64,000 bases of DNA from Pseudoxanthobacter soli DSM 19599. GTDB taxonomy: Bacteria; Pseudomonadota; Alphaproteobacteria; Rhizobiales; Segnochrobactraceae. Below are positions 41,407-51,145 of this stretch, one piece after another (within the stretch, counting starts at the first letter, position 1; each line of letters begins with the position of its first letter). Both the position numbers and the translations under genes were made by a program. A model generated the notes under the pieces. That model ran no database searches. It was not told the origin of the DNA and worked only from the letters and a program-made list of their open reading frames with translations. The stretch spans positions 248,001-312,000 of the forward strand of contig NZ_FRXO01000003.1 of NCBI RefSeq assembly GCF_900148505.1. The letters run 5' to 3'.

Positions 41407-43116
41407 TCAGAACACGTTGCGCAGGGCGTAATAGATCAGGCCGGACATCATGATCGCGGCCGGCAGCGTCAGCACCCAGGCGAGCGCGAGATTGCGCAGG
41501 GTCCGCATCTGCAGCCCCGAGCGGTTCGCCGCCATGGTGCCGGCCACGCCCGAGGACAGCACATGGGTGGTCGACACCGGCAGGCCGTACATGTCGGCCG
41601 CGGCGATGGTCGTCATCGCCACCAGCTCCGCCGCGCCGCCCTGGGCGTAGGACAGGTGCGTCTTGCCGATCTTCTCGCCGACGGTCACCACGATGCGCTT
41701 CCAGCCGACCATGGTGCCGAGCCCGAGCGCGATGGCGACCGCGACCTTGACCCACAGCGGGATATATTTCGTCGCCTGATCGAAGTCCCGCGCGAGGGCG
41801 TCGAGATTGGCCTTGGTGTCGGCATCGAAGGCGGGCTTGCCGGAGTGCCGCATCACCGAGATCGACTGCGAGGCGAGATACATGTCGTTGCGCATGTTCT
41901 TCGCCGCGGTCGCCGGCAGCTTGTCGAACGCGTTGACGTCGTTCGCGGTCTTGCTGATGTCGTCGATCACCGCGACGAGCGCCGGAACCACAGCGGACGT
42001 GTAGGTGCGGCTCGAGATGTAGTTCGACAGCGTGACGCGCGGATCGACCGGCGTGGGCGCCGTGGAATAGGGCGCCAGCGATTGCTGCGTCACCACCGAG
42101 AGCGCGCGGAACTGCGCGATCTCTTCCGGTGCGACGGTGCGGTTCAGCGCATAGGCGGTGGGCACGATGCCGATCAGGATCAGCATGATCAGCCCCATGC
42201 CCTTCTGGCCGTCGTTGGAGCCGTGGGCGAACGACACGCCGGTGCAGGTGACGACTAAAAGGCCGCGGATCCACCACGGCGGCGGATTGACGCCGTCCGG
42301 CTCCTTGTAGAGCGCCTGATTGCGGATGGTCGCCTTCATCGCCAGCAGCAGCGCGCCGGCGGCGACGAAGCCGATGACAGGCGACAGCAGCAGCGACCAG
42401 CCGACCTTGGCGGCCTGCGACCAGTCCACGCCGGAGGTGGCGCCCGGGCCCTGCATCAGCTGGTGGGCGAGGCCGACGCCGATGATCGAGCCGATCAGCG
42501 TGTGAGAGCTCGAGGCCGGCAGGCCGAGATACCAGGTGCCCAGATTCCACAGGATCGCGGCGATCAGCAGCGAGAACACCATGGACATGCCCGCGCTCGA
42601 ACCGACCTGGAGGATCAGTTCCACCGGCAGCAGCGTGATGATGCCGTAGGCGACGGCGCCGCTGGAGACCAGCACGCCGATGAAGTTCCACACGCCCGAC
42701 CACACCACCGCGAAATGCGGCGGCAGCGAGTGGGTGTAGATCACGGTGGCGACCGCGTTGGCGGTGTCGTGGAAACCGTTGACGAACTCGAAGCCGAGCG
42801 CCACCAGAAGCGCGAGGCCGAGCAGGATATAGGGCATGGCCTCGATCGGCTGGGTGCCGGTGGCGGCCATGTCGGAATAGATCGAGTAGGCGGAGAACAA
42901 AAGGCCGCCGACAAGCAGCGTGAAGAAGATCGCGGTTCCGGCCGGCGTGGCCTTGCGGTCCAGCGACGGCTTGCCGCCGTGCATCGCGGGCGCCGGCCGC
43001 GCGGCGCTGTGAGCGGACCCGCCCGTCGCGGCCTTGCGGCCGTGGGTGGATGCACGCGTCGCGGCACCGGTTCCAGCACCGTGATGCGCGTCGCGCCTGT
43101 CTTTCTTCTGTACCAT
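41407..43116 (-). CDS. pit: PiT-family inorganic phosphate transporter
   Basis: A 569-residue inner-membrane phosphate/cation symporter. The duplicated PiT signature is clear: GFHDTANAVATVIYTHSL near residue 110 and VSFAHGSNDGQKGMGLIMLIL mid-protein, with GLPASSSHTLIGSIIGVGLA and GLPVSTTHVLSSGVAG as the paired loops. Residues 1-60 are a basic, Ala/Gly/His-rich cytoplasmic lead. A soluble insert of about 140 residues (from ALNRTVAPEEIAQF to IPLWVK) interrupts the second half. GAGGG precedes the ATG at 43116. Confidence 0.93.
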   Translation of the reverse strand: MVQKKDRRDAHHGAGTGAATRASTHGRKAATGGSAHSAARPAPAMHGGKPSLDRKATPAGTAIFFTLLVGGLLFSAYSIYSDMAATGTQPIEAMPYILLGLALLVALGFEFVNGFHDTANAVATVIYTHSLPPHFAVVWSGVWNFIGVLVSSGAVAYGIITLLPVELILQVGSSAGMSMVFSLLIAAILWNLGTWYLGLPASSSHTLIGSIIGVGLAHQLMQGPGATSGVDWSQAAKVGWSLLLSPVIGFVAAGALLLAMKATIRNQALYKEPDGVNPPPWWIRGLLVVTCTGVSFAHGSNDGQKGMGLIMLILIGIVPTAYALNRTVAPEEIAQFRALSVVTQQSLAPYSTAPTPVDPRVTLSNYISSRTYTSAVVPALVAVIDDISKTANDVNAFDKLPATAAKNMRNDMYLASQSISVMRHSGKPAFDADTKANLDALARDFDQATKYIPLWVKVAVAIALGLGTMVGWKRIVVTVGEKIGKTHLSYAQGGAAELVAMTTIAAADMYGLPVSTTHVLSSGVAGTMAANRSGLQMRTLRNLALAWVLTLPAAIMMSGLIYYALRNVF

Positions 43117-43292
43117 GTGTCCCTCTGGGACGGCACGGCTGCCGCCGCACTCGGATCGCTCGCCGGTCAGGCCCGATGCCTGCCCTGACGTCGCGGGGCG
43201 ATCCTGATCACCGCGACATGACAGTTGGATGACGTCCCGTTTCGCCCCGCCTGCGGCCAGCCGACACAGCCCGGCGGCCGCTGCGACGCCGC

Positions 43293-44246
43293 CTAACCGG
43301 CCGGAACGTCGGAGGCGACGTCGGAGAACGCCCAGGCCCGCAGCAGATGGTGCGCGATGGCGAACCCCGCCGGCGCCTTCAGCCCGTCCGGATGGGTTCC
43401 TTCCAGCATCTGCCGCACCTCCTCGCGGGGGAACCAGCGGCAATCCTCCAGCTCCGCGTCGTCGCGGCGGATTTCTTCCGTCAGTGCCTCGGCGAGGCAG
43501 CCGATCATCAGCGAGGCCGGGAACGGCCACGGCTGGCTCGCCATGTAGCGCACCCGGCCGACGCGGATGTGGGATTCCTCGCGCACCTCGCGGCGCACGG
43601 CGTCCTCGATGGTCTCGCCGGGCTCAATGAAGCCGGCGAGGCAGGAATACATGCCCGGCGCGAACCGGGCCTGACGGCCGAGCACGCAGCGCTCGCCGTC
43701 GACCACCAGCATGATCGCGACCGGGTCCGTGCGTGGGAAATGCACCGCGTCGCAGCTCGTGCAGTCGCGGCGGTAGCCGCCTTCGGCGATCCGCGTCCTG
43801 CCGCCGCACACCGAGCAGAAGCCGTGATGGCGGTGCCAGTGGACGAGGCTGCGCGCCTGCGCGACGAGGCCCTGCTCGTCGGGCGCGAGGCGCCCTTCCG
43901 AGGCGAGCCCGCGGATATCGGCCACCGTTTCGCCCGCTGCCTCCGCGGCCGCGCCGTCGATGGCGAGGGCGAAGCGGCCGTGGCCTTCCTCGATCCCGAG
44001 AAAAACGGCCTCTGCCGGGTCGATGGCGAAGCGGCTGGCCGTGGCGGCGGAGCGCACGATGGTCAGCGGCGTGTCGCCGACCACGACCCGGTCGTCGGCG
44101 ACGAGCACGAAGCCGGTATCCGGCCGCGCCGCGAGCTCCGCCAGATAGGCGTCGTCCTTGCGGTGCTCGGCGGCGCGCTCGGTGCGCGTGCGGCCATATC
44201 CCGTGAGCCTGGAGAGGTCGATGGGCGGGAAGTCGATCGGAGCCAT
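43293..44246 (-). CDS. nudC: NAD+/NADH pyrophosphatase (Nudix)
   Basis: A 317-residue NudC. It has the zinc ribbon CSVCGG...CTSCDA (near residues 143-165), the Nudix box GFIEPGETIEDAVRREVREES and the NudC-specific SQPWPFPASLMIGC downstream. The residue after REES is H rather than the usual G (REES-HI), a mild departure from the Nudix consensus. NudC cleaves NAD(H) to NMN(H) and AMP and can remove NAD caps from RNA. It lies downstream of the ptsH gene in the same direction, separated by 260 bp. Confidence 0.93.
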   Translation of the reverse strand: MAPIDFPPIDLSRLTGYGRTRTERAAEHRKDDAYLAELAARPDTGFVLVADDRVVVGDTPLTIVRSAATASRFAIDPAEAVFLGIEEGHGRFALAIDGAAAEAAGETVADIRGLASEGRLAPDEQGLVAQARSLVHWHRHHGFCSVCGGRTRIAEGGYRRDCTSCDAVHFPRTDPVAIMLVVDGERCVLGRQARFAPGMYSCLAGFIEPGETIEDAVRREVREESHIRVGRVRYMASQPWPFPASLMIGCLAEALTEEIRRDDAELEDCRWFPREEVRQMLEGTHPDGLKAPAGFAIAHHLLRAWAFSDVASDVPAG

Positions 44247-44507
44247 GCGGAACCGTCTTGAATGTCGTGGCGAAAGGGTCTGTGCCGGCCGTGCGGCCGG
44301 GGCTGGAGCACCTCACCGCCGGATCGGTGTGATCCGGACGACAGGCGCCTCAACGGCGTTCGAGGTCGCGAAAAGCCCGAGAGGGATAGCAGGAACGCCC
44401 AACGGACGCGAGTTGAAAGCCGGGGTGCCGTCCCGTGGGCGACGTCCGCGCGACGGATGGCGCGCGACGCACGGTGCGCGCGGGGTCGGCCGCGGCCTGG
44501 GCCGGCG

Positions 44508-44819
44508 TCAGTCTTCCTCGCCGAACCGGCCCTCCACCAGCGCGGCGATCGCGGCGATGGCCATGTCGGCATCCGGTCCCTCAGCGGTCACGCGGATGGT
44601 GCTGCCCTTGGCCGCGCCGAGCATCAGCAGGCCCATGATCGAGGTGCCGCCGACCGTCTGGCCGTCGCGACCGACGGTGATCGCCGCCTCGAACGCCTCG
44701 GACAGCCGCGCGAACTTGGCGGAGGCCCGGGCGTGGAGCCCACGCCGGTTCTGGATGAGAAGGTTGCGCTCCCGGAGGCAGTCCAGCCCGCCGCCTGCCC
44801 TCACGGCTTCGCCGTCCAC
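44508..44819 (-). CDS. ptsH: HPr phosphocarrier protein
   Basis: A 103-residue HPr with GTG start and GGAGGT 6 bp upstream. The catalytic histidine is H29 in RRGLHARASAKF (equivalent to His15), and the HprK-regulated serine is S60 in GGTSIMGLLML (Ser46). About 14 N-terminal residues precede the usual start. It accepts phosphate from EI (Nitrogen-PTS EI-Ntr in this group) and passes it to EIIA proteins. It is the last gene after hprK and manX. Confidence 0.94.
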   Translation of the reverse strand: MDGEAVRAGGGLDCLRERNLLIQNRRGLHARASAKFARLSEAFEAAITVGRDGQTVGGTSIMGLLMLGAAKGSTIRVTAEGPDADMAIAAIAALVEGRFGEED

Positions 44820-44860
44820 GCTGTCACCTCCGCATCCGCGCCGCGCGCCGCCATCTCGCT

Positions 44861-45265
44861 TCAACGCTGGCCGGTCAGGACCTGGCTCGCCACGCTGATA
44901 TATTTCTGCCCGGCCTTGCGGGCCTCGTCGACCGCCGTCACGAGGTCGACGTCGCCGCGCACCGAGGCGAGCTTCACCAGCATCGGCAGGTTGATGCCGG
45001 CGATCACCTCGACCTGGCCCATGTCCATCACCGAGATGGCGAGGTTGGAAGGCGTGCCGCCGAACATGTCCGTGAGCAGCACGACGCCCTGTCCCTGGGA
45101 GACCCGCTTGACCGCCTCGACGATGTCCTGGCGACGCAGTTCCACATCGTCCTCGGGACCGATCGAGATCGTCTCGACCAGGGGCTGCGGTCCGACCACA
45201 TGCTCCAGAGCCGCCTTGAACTCCACCGCAAGGCGGCCGTGGGTGACGAGGACAAGACCGATCAT
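44861..45265 (-). CDS. manX: PTS EIIA component, mannose family
   Basis: A 134-residue EIIA-Man domain with the phosphorylatable H9 in LVLVTHGRLA and the conserved VVLLTDMFGGTPSNLAI. No EIIB, EIIC or EIID sugar permease genes are near, so it is a regulatory endpoint of the phosphorelay and not part of a sugar importer. GGAGAC precedes the ATG. It lies between hprK (163 bp upstream) and ptsH (41 bp downstream). The symbol follows rhizobial usage. Confidence 0.93.
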   Translation of the reverse strand: MIGLVLVTHGRLAVEFKAALEHVVGPQPLVETISIGPEDDVELRRQDIVEAVKRVSQGQGVVLLTDMFGGTPSNLAISVMDMGQVEVIAGINLPMLVKLASVRGDVDLVTAVDEARKAGQKYISVASQVLTGQR

Positions 45266-45428
45266 AGTGTCTCCGCGCTGGCATCGTCGGTCATCGGCGA
45301 GCGACGATGGACGGCATTGGCCGACACGACGCGCTTTCCGGACCGACGGAACACTCCGTCCGGGAAACGCCCCGCACCGATGGATCGGAGCGGCCAAGTG
45401 GCCCGGTTCCGACCCGGCCAACATTTGG

Positions 45429-45926
45429 TCAGGCCGTCGTGGAGTGCAAGTAAAATTGCCGGTTGCCGCCCTGTCCTGTGGACCGGCATTCCATCTGGTC
45501 GACCGCCGCGAGCACGAGGGCGGCGGCCGAGACCACCCCGATGGGCACGGCGATGCGCCGGATCGCGACCCCGAGGACGGTCGCCTCTCGGTCAGCCTCG
45601 CCGGGCACGCGCTCGCACTCTGCCGGCGGCAGGAGATCGGCGACGAGGGCCGCGACCGCCGCGGCTTCGTGGGCGACGGGCACGATGCCGAGCCAGCGCC
45701 GCTCGACGAGGCCCGCGATCCGCGGCGGAACCGTCGCGACGAGGCGGCCGCCGCAGGCTTCGAGCGAGACATAGTCGTCGCCGACGAGGATCGCGAAGCG
45801 GCCGGCGAGCCGGGCGGCCTCGATCACGGCGAGCGCCAGTGTCGTCTTGCCGCTGCCCGATGGCCCGCGGATCAGGATGCCGGTCTCGCCGACCGCGAGC
45901 GCCGTGGCATGGACGAGTTCGCTCAC
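45429..45926 (-). CDS. hprK: HPr kinase/phosphorylase, short alphaproteobacterial form
   Basis: A 165-residue catalytic domain only; Gram-positive HprK has about 310 residues with an extra N-terminal domain. Walker A is GPSGSGKTT (residues 21-29), followed by FAILVGDDYVSLEACGGRL and the family segment LGIVPVAHE. It phosphorylates HPr on serine. The GTG start overlaps the chvG stop (GTGA), so kinase synthesis is coupled to the sensor kinase. The final 15 residues are Gln/Tyr-containing and unconserved. Confidence 0.93.
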   Translation of the reverse strand: MSELVHATALAVGETGILIRGPSGSGKTTLALAVIEAARLAGRFAILVGDDYVSLEACGGRLVATVPPRIAGLVERRWLGIVPVAHEAAAVAALVADLLPPAECERVPGEADREATVLGVAIRRIAVPIGVVSAAALVLAAVDQMECRSTGQGGNRQFYLHSTTA

Positions 45927-47791
45927 GGCAGCGGCCCGGCGGGGATCCGCACCACGAAGCGGGCGCCGAGCACGGCGCGCGGCCCGGTGTCGCCCTCGGG
46001 ATCGACGGCGTCCGGCTCGTCCTCGGTGCGGTTCTCCACCCAGATGCGGCCCTGGTGGGCCTCGACGATCTGCTTGGAGATCGAGAGGCCGAGGCCGGAA
46101 TTGTTGCCGAAACCCTCGCGTTCCGGGCGGTCGGTATAGAAGCGCTCGAAGATGCGGTCGATCTGCTCGGCGCGGATGCCCGGCCCGTCGTCCTCGACCA
46201 CGATCTCCACCTCGTCCTGCAGCCGGCTGAGGCACACCCGGACGGTGCCGTCCGGCGGCGAGAACGAACGGGCATTGTCGATGAGGTTGGTGAACACCTG
46301 CCCGAGGCGGCTGTCGTGGCCGACGACCTCGTAGGGCTTCGCCATGCCCTTGACCGGTTCGATCTCGAGCACGATCGCCGGTCCCTCGTCGCTGAGCCCG
46401 CGCTGGATCGCGACCACCGCTTCGAGCACGGCGGCGACGTCGACCGCCGCGGAGTCCTGCCGCGACAGCTCGGCGTCGAGCCGCGAGGCGTCGGAGATGT
46501 CGGAGATCAGCCGGTTCAGGCGGCGCACGTCGTGCTGGATGATGCCGAGCAGGCGCTGGCGCGACTCCTCGGTGCGGGCGAGCGGCAGCGTCTCCACCGC
46601 GCTCTTCAGCGAGGTGAGCGGGTTCTTCAGCTCGTGCGACACGTCCGCCGCGAACGCCTCGATGGCGTCCATGCGCTTGTAGAGCGCATCCGTCATGTCG
46701 CGCAGCGCCCGGGCGAGGTGGCCGATCTCGTCGTGGCGGCCCGAGAAATCCGGGATCGGCTCGCGGGCCTTGACGCCCCGGCGCACCCGGTCGGCCGCGG
46801 TGGCGAGCCGGCGCATCGGGCCGGCGATGGTGCCGGCGAGCAGGATGGACGAGATGATGCTGATGGTCGCCGCCACCAGGAACACCCGGACGATGGCGAA
46901 GCGCTCGGCGCGAAGGATCGCCTCGATGTCGCCGCCCTGGGTGGAGAGCAGCAGCACCCCGAGCACGGCGCGGGAGCGCTGGATCGGCACCGCGACCGAG
47001 ACGATGATCTCGCCGGAGGTGGTGACGCGCACCACGCTTGCCGGCGCGCCGCCGAGCGCGCGGGCGACTTCCGGATAGCCGCGCCCGTCGGTGCCGCTGA
47101 GTTCGCGGTAGGTCGGCAGTTCTCCGCGCAGGAACCAGCCCTTGAGCCGCTCCCACACCCGCTCGATCGCGTTGGGGGGCGAGACGTCCGGCGCCGGCAG
47201 CTCGGAGCGCAGGATCTGGCCGCGGGAATAGAGATAGCGGGAATCGAGCAGCAGCACGCCTTCGCGGTCGTAGATGCGCGCCCGCGTCTTGGTGGGCGAG
47301 ATCAGGCGCTGCAGGATCGGCGCGACCCGCTCGGGATTGATGGGAAAGTCGAGCGACTGCAGGCTGTCGTCGCTCGGCGAGGAATCCTCGCCCGCCTGCA
47401 TCTGCAGCAGCCGGTCGGGGTCGACGGTGATGACGTTGGTGTCGACGGAGGCCGAGCCGGCGATGGCGGCGGCGATGATCTCGCCCTGGGTCAGAAGGCT
47501 TTCGACCCGGGCGTCGATCAGGCCGGCGCGGAACTGGTTGAGATAGAGGATGCCCGATACCAGCGCGACGAGCGCGGCGACGTTGAGGATGACGATGCGC
47601 CGCGTCAGGCTGGAGAACAGGTGCGCGCCGAGGCTGCGGCGCGCCCAGTTGAGAAACCGCCGACGAACCACGAGGCGCCGCCGCCGGGCGCCGTCGCGGC
47701 GGGGCTGGCGGCCTTCCGTCTCGGCTTCGTCGCGGGCGGCGGGCCTTGCCGCGTCGGCGGGGTTCAGCGGATCGCTGTTGTCGATCGTCAC
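45923..47791 (-). CDS. chvG: Sensor histidine kinase ChvG/ExoS
   Basis: A 622-residue membrane kinase. Transmembrane segments are at about 66-86 and 299-321, with a large periplasmic sensor domain between, then HAMP, dimerisation box DVSHELKNPLTSLKSAVE with H386, and the ATPase with N box NLIDNARSF, G1 DDGPGI and SGLGLSISKQIVE. In rhizobia ChvG-ChvI responds to acidity and envelope stress and is restrained by periplasmic ExoR; no exoR is in the window. The Arg-rich N-terminal 50 residues are cytoplasmic. Confidence 0.95.
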   Translation of the reverse strand: MTIDNSDPLNPADAARPAARDEAETEGRQPRRDGARRRRLVVRRRFLNWARRSLGAHLFSSLTRRIVILNVAALVALVSGILYLNQFRAGLIDARVESLLTQGEIIAAAIAGSASVDTNVITVDPDRLLQMQAGEDSSPSDDSLQSLDFPINPERVAPILQRLISPTKTRARIYDREGVLLLDSRYLYSRGQILRSELPAPDVSPPNAIERVWERLKGWFLRGELPTYRELSGTDGRGYPEVARALGGAPASVVRVTTSGEIIVSVAVPIQRSRAVLGVLLLSTQGGDIEAILRAERFAIVRVFLVAATISIISSILLAGTIAGPMRRLATAADRVRRGVKAREPIPDFSGRHDEIGHLARALRDMTDALYKRMDAIEAFAADVSHELKNPLTSLKSAVETLPLARTEESRQRLLGIIQHDVRRLNRLISDISDASRLDAELSRQDSAAVDVAAVLEAVVAIQRGLSDEGPAIVLEIEPVKGMAKPYEVVGHDSRLGQVFTNLIDNARSFSPPDGTVRVCLSRLQDEVEIVVEDDGPGIRAEQIDRIFERFYTDRPEREGFGNNSGLGLSISKQIVEAHQGRIWVENRTEDEPDAVDPEGDTGPRAVLGARFVVRIPAGPLP

Positions 47792-47846
47792 GGTTGCGGA
47801 ACGTCCCTGCCGTCCGCCCGTCCGCCGCCTGGGGCGAACGCGCGGC

Positions 47847-48548
47847 TCAGGCTTCCTTGAAGCGGTAGCCGACGCCGTAGAGGGTTTCGATCATGTCGAA
47901 ATCGTCGTCTACCATCTTGAACTTCTTGCGCAGCCGCTTGATGTGGCTGTCGATGGTGCGGTCGTCGACATAGACCTGATCGTCATAGGCCGCATCCATC
48001 AGCGCGTTGCGGCTCTTGACCACGCCGGGCCGCTGGGCGAGCGCGTAGAGGATCAGGAATTCGGTGACGGTGAGCGTGACCGGCTCGCCCTTCCAGGTGC
48101 AGGTGTGGCGCTCCTGGTCCATGACGAGCTGGCCGCGCTCCAGCGTGCGCGCGGCATCCGGCACCTTGACGGCGCCCGGTTCGCGCGGCTGGGCCCGGCG
48201 CAGCACCGCCTTCACCCGCTCGACCAGCAGGCGCTGGGAGAACGGCTTCCGGATGAAGTCGTCGGCGCCCATCTTGAGGCCGAACAACTCGTCGATCTCG
48301 TCGTCCTTGGAGGTCAGGAAGATCACCGGCATGTCGGTGCGCTGGCGCAGGCGGCGCAGCAGCTCCATGCCGTCCATGCGCGGCATCTTGATGTCGAGGA
48401 TGGCGAGGTCGGGCGTGCTCTGGGCGAGCCCGTCGAGGGCGGAGGCGCCATCGGTATAGGTCTCGACCCGATAGCCTTCCGACTCCAGCGCGATCGACAC
48501 CGATGCGAGGATGTTGCGGTCGTCGTCGACGAGCGCGATGGTCGGCAT
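47847..48548 (-). CDS. chvI: Response regulator ChvI
   Basis: A 233-residue OmpR-type regulator. Receiver residues are D8-D10 (VDDDRN), phosphoacceptor D52 ([13 protein letters not shown]), the switch S/T near 79 and K101 (IRKPF). The C-terminal winged helix ends [15 protein letters not shown]...TLYGVGYRF. It is 55 bp upstream of chvG. ChvI controls succinoglycan, motility and acid adaptation genes in Sinorhizobium and Agrobacterium. Confidence 0.95.
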   Translation of the reverse strand: MPTIALVDDDRNILASVSIALESEGYRVETYTDGASALDGLAQSTPDLAILDIKMPRMDGMELLRRLRQRTDMPVIFLTSKDDEIDELFGLKMGADDFIRKPFSQRLLVERVKAVLRRAQPREPGAVKVPDAARTLERGQLVMDQERHTCTWKGEPVTLTVTEFLILYALAQRPGVVKSRNALMDAAYDDQVYVDDRTIDSHIKRLRKKFKMVDDDFDMIETLYGVGYRFKEA

Positions 48549-48607
48549 GGGGGCGATCCTTCTCTCTCTCGTTGCATCCACGCCACCGCGGCACATGCCC
48601 GGCGGCC

Positions 48608-48717
48608 GGAGCGCTTCCCGACCGGATGTGATCATCCGGTCGACAAGGAATCGCTCCCGACTCGATAGCCTGGGCACATCCCGTTCAGATCGGTTCGATC
48701 TGAACGGGATATGCCCC
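48608..48717. repeat. Type-B plus type-A palindromic extragenic repeats
   Basis: Type B at 48608-48655 (GGAGCGCTTCCCGACCGGAT ... GGAATCGCTC) and type A at 48672-48716, with perfect 13-bp arms CCCGTTCAGATCG (48680-48692) and CGATCTGAACGGG (48696-48708) and a 3-base centre. They lie in the chvI-pckA intergenic space and are not adjacent to a stop codon. Confidence 0.8.
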
Positions 48718-49043
48718 AAGAGGGCGACAGGGCGGCACGGAGCGACTTCGGTGGACGATGACGCGCGGTGCCGTTGAGACCCGATCTGCGAACTGACGGC
48801 TTACCTGAGCAGAAATAAGGCAGATTCGTCCGAACGAAAAGCTTTCCGCATGAATGCGCCGCCCCGGCGCCGCAATTTCCGCGCCGGCAGGGCCGGGCCC
48901 GCGAACCGCCCGCCGGGGCGCGCCACGGCGACCTGCCCGGCGCCGGGCGGCATTGGGATGCCGGACGCCGCCCGCGCCCCCGCTTCCGGCCGGCCGGCGT
49001 CCTGCCTCACGCGATAGATTTTAACCGCCGGATCAAATGATAG

Positions 49044-49139
49044 CGCTGCCAAGACCGCGGCGTTCGCATATGCAAACAAGCAAATTCGCACTGCAGCAAG
49101 GCGAGCTGACGTAGTCTTTCCGACTTGGCAGCGTTGCCA
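49044..49139. promoter_or_regulatory. Inverted repeats upstream of pckA, candidate operator region
   Basis: A perfect 10-bp inverted repeat, CGCTGCCAAG at 49044-49053 and CTTGGCAGCG at 49124-49133, with a 70-bp spacer rich in A and T. The right arm is itself part of the palindrome TGGCA-GCGT-TGCCA (49126-49139). The spacing would allow a looped repressor complex. In S. meliloti pckA is controlled by the LacI-type PckR and by ChvI; which protein would bind here is unknown. Confidence 0.4.
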
Positions 49140-49404
49140 TTGTACGCCATCGATAAAGTTCTGATCTTTCTTTCAGAATCATCGTTTCGACTTCTCTGGA
49201 AACTTGCTCTCGGCTGCGCGTTTCCCTATTTTCCCGCCGAACAACCGCCGGCAAACGATCCGGAAGCGTCTTCCACGGCGCCGGGATCATGGGCTGGCGG
49301 GCGTTGCGAGGCCGATGGCCGCCGGGTTGCCGGCGCCGACCGCCTGCAAACCCGTGCCGCGAGTGTCCGAGCGACGTCGCAGGGCAGGAAACGAGAGGGT
49401 CATC

Positions 49405-51015
49405 GTGAAGGAAAACGGTGTGCGCAATTCCGCGATCGGCGCCGACGCCATCGGCTTCAGGAATCTTTCCGCCGTCCACTGGAACCTGCTGGAGCCCGCG
49501 CTCTACGAGGAAGCCATTCGCCGCGGCGAAGGCACCATCGCCGCCGGCGGCGCGCTGGCGGTGGAAACCGGCGTCCATACCGGCCGCTCCGCCCAGGACA
49601 AGTTCGTCGTCCGCGACGACACCACCGACGGCACCGTGTGGTGGGACAACAACAAGCCGCTCTCGATCGCGCATTTCGACGTGCTGATGGCCGACATGCT
49701 CGCCCATGCCGAGGGCCGCGAGCTGTTCGCGCAGGACCTCTATGGCGGCGCCGATCCGGACCACCGCCTGCCGACCCGCGTCTACACCGAATATGCCTGG
49801 CACTCGCTGTTCATCCGCGATCTCCTGATCCGGCCGCCCGCGGAAGACCTCGCGACGTTCGCGCCGAAGCTCACCATCATCGACCTGCCGAGCTTCAAGG
49901 CCGACCCGGCCCGCCACGGCTGCCGCACCGAGACCGTGATCGCCTGCGACTTCACCCGCGGCATCGTGCTGATCGGCGGCACCTCCTATGCCGGCGAGAT
50001 GAAGAAGTCGGTCTTCACCTTCCTGAACTTCCTGCTGCCGCCGAAGGGCGTGATGCCGATGCACTGCTCGGCGAACGTCGGCGACAAGGGCGATTCCGCC
50101 CTGTTCTTCGGCCTGTCGGGAACCGGCAAGACCACGCTGTCGGCCGATCCCTCGCGCACCCTGATCGGTGACGACGAGCACGGCTGGGGTCCGGGCGGCA
50201 TCTTCAATTTCGAAGGCGGCTGCTACGCCAAGACCATCCGCCTGTCGCGCGAGGCGGAGCCGGAAATCTTCGCCACCACCGAGCGCTTCGGCACGGTGCT
50301 GGAGAACGTCATCCTCGATCCGGTCACCCGCGTGCCCGATTTCGACGACGGCCGGCTGACCGAGAACACCCGCTGCGCCTATCCGATCCACTTCATCCCG
50401 AATGCGTCCCTGACCGGCCGTGCGCCGCGTCCGAGGAACATCGTGATGCTCACCGCCGACGCCTTCGGCGTGATGCCGCCGATCGCCAAGCTGAGCCCGG
50501 CGGAGGCGATGTATCACTTCCTGTCCGGCTACACTGCCAAGGTCGCCGGCACGGAAAAGGGCGTGACCGAGCCGCAGGCGACGTTCTCGACCTGCTTCGG
50601 CGCCCCGTTCATGCCGCGCCATCCGTCGGAATACGGCAACCTGCTGCGCGATCTCATCGCCGAGCACAATGTCGATTGCTGGCTGGTGAACACCGGATGG
50701 ACCGGCGGCAGCTATGGCGTCGGCCGGCGCATGCCGATCCGCGTGACGCGCACCCTGCTGTCGGCCGCCCTCGATGGCTCGCTGAAATCGGCCGGTTTCC
50801 GCACCGATCCCTATTTCGGCTTCCAGGTGCCGACCGCCGTGCCGGGCGTCGAGCCCCACGTGCTCTATCCGATCAAGACGTGGGCCGACAAGGCGGCCTT
50901 CGACCAGACGGCGCGCAGGCTCGTCGCGATGTTCGCCAAGAACTTCTCGAAGTTCGAGGATCATGTCGGCGAGGAGGTGCGCAACGCCGCCCCTCAGGTC
51001 CGCATCGCCGCGTGA
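49405..51015 (+). CDS. pckA: Phosphoenolpyruvate carboxykinase (ATP)
   Basis: A 536-residue enzyme making phosphoenolpyruvate from oxaloacetate and ATP, the first step of gluconeogenesis. The kinase P-loop is [16 protein letters not shown] (residues 236-251), with IGDDEHGW just after, and the oxaloacetate-site motif [12 protein letters not shown] at residue 56. It starts at GTG 49405 ([12 protein letters not shown]) with GAGAGGG upstream; no in-frame ATG fits better. Divergent from chvI, the usual arrangement in Rhizobiales, and followed by a strong terminator. Confidence 0.97.
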   Translation: MKENGVRNSAIGADAIGFRNLSAVHWNLLEPALYEEAIRRGEGTIAAGGALAVETGVHTGRSAQDKFVVRDDTTDGTVWWDNNKPLSIAHFDVLMADMLAHAEGRELFAQDLYGGADPDHRLPTRVYTEYAWHSLFIRDLLIRPPAEDLATFAPKLTIIDLPSFKADPARHGCRTETVIACDFTRGIVLIGGTSYAGEMKKSVFTFLNFLLPPKGVMPMHCSANVGDKGDSALFFGLSGTGKTTLSADPSRTLIGDDEHGWGPGGIFNFEGGCYAKTIRLSREAEPEIFATTERFGTVLENVILDPVTRVPDFDDGRLTENTRCAYPIHFIPNASLTGRAPRPRNIVMLTADAFGVMPPIAKLSPAEAMYHFLSGYTAKVAGTEKGVTEPQATFSTCFGAPFMPRHPSEYGNLLRDLIAEHNVDCWLVNTGWTGGSYGVGRRMPIRVTRTLLSAALDGSLKSAGFRTDPYFGFQVPTAVPGVEPHVLYPIKTWADKAAFDQTARRLVAMFAKNFSKFEDHVGEEVRNAAPQVRIAA

Positions 51016-51076
51016 CCCCCACCGCGTGAACAGGCTGCCGGCGGCAAGCCGCCGGCCCACCCGCTCTTCGACTTTT

Positions 51077-51110
51077 CCGCCCGGGTGGCCCCCGGGCGGT
51101 TTTTCTTTTT
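51077..51110 (+). terminator. Rho-independent terminator after pckA
   Basis: A 9-bp stem CCGCCCGGG/CCCGGGCGG (51077-51085 and 51091-51099) with 5-base loop, followed by TTTTTCTTTTT. Confidence 0.9.
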
Positions 51111-51117
51111 GAAGACC

Positions 51118-51145
51118 GGTCGGAACCGGATCGGAAAGCGCTCTA
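51118..51145. repeat. Partial type-B extragenic repeat overlapping a stop codon
   Basis: CGGTCGGAACCGGATCGGAA then AGCGCTCTA: one arm of the type-B element. Its CTCTA edge, read on the minus strand as TAGAG, supplies the TAG stop of the HPF/cold-shock gene. Confidence 0.65.

Larger units (their letters stand above)
48549..49404. other. 856-bp region between divergent chvI and pckA
   Basis: No protein gene is evident. It contains a pair of extragenic repeats (48608-48717), then a GC-rich stretch and an AT-rich promoter-like island (about 49020-49180) with the inverted repeats described separately. The pckA leader would be at least 200 bases long. Confidence 0.5.

Noticed and set aside
49033-51060. 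Long open frame opposite pckA, and similar long antisense frames opposite amn, the helicase and others
   Set aside because: These are mirror frames of high-GC genes with Arg/Ala/Gly/Asp-rich translations and no domains; the sense genes are certain.
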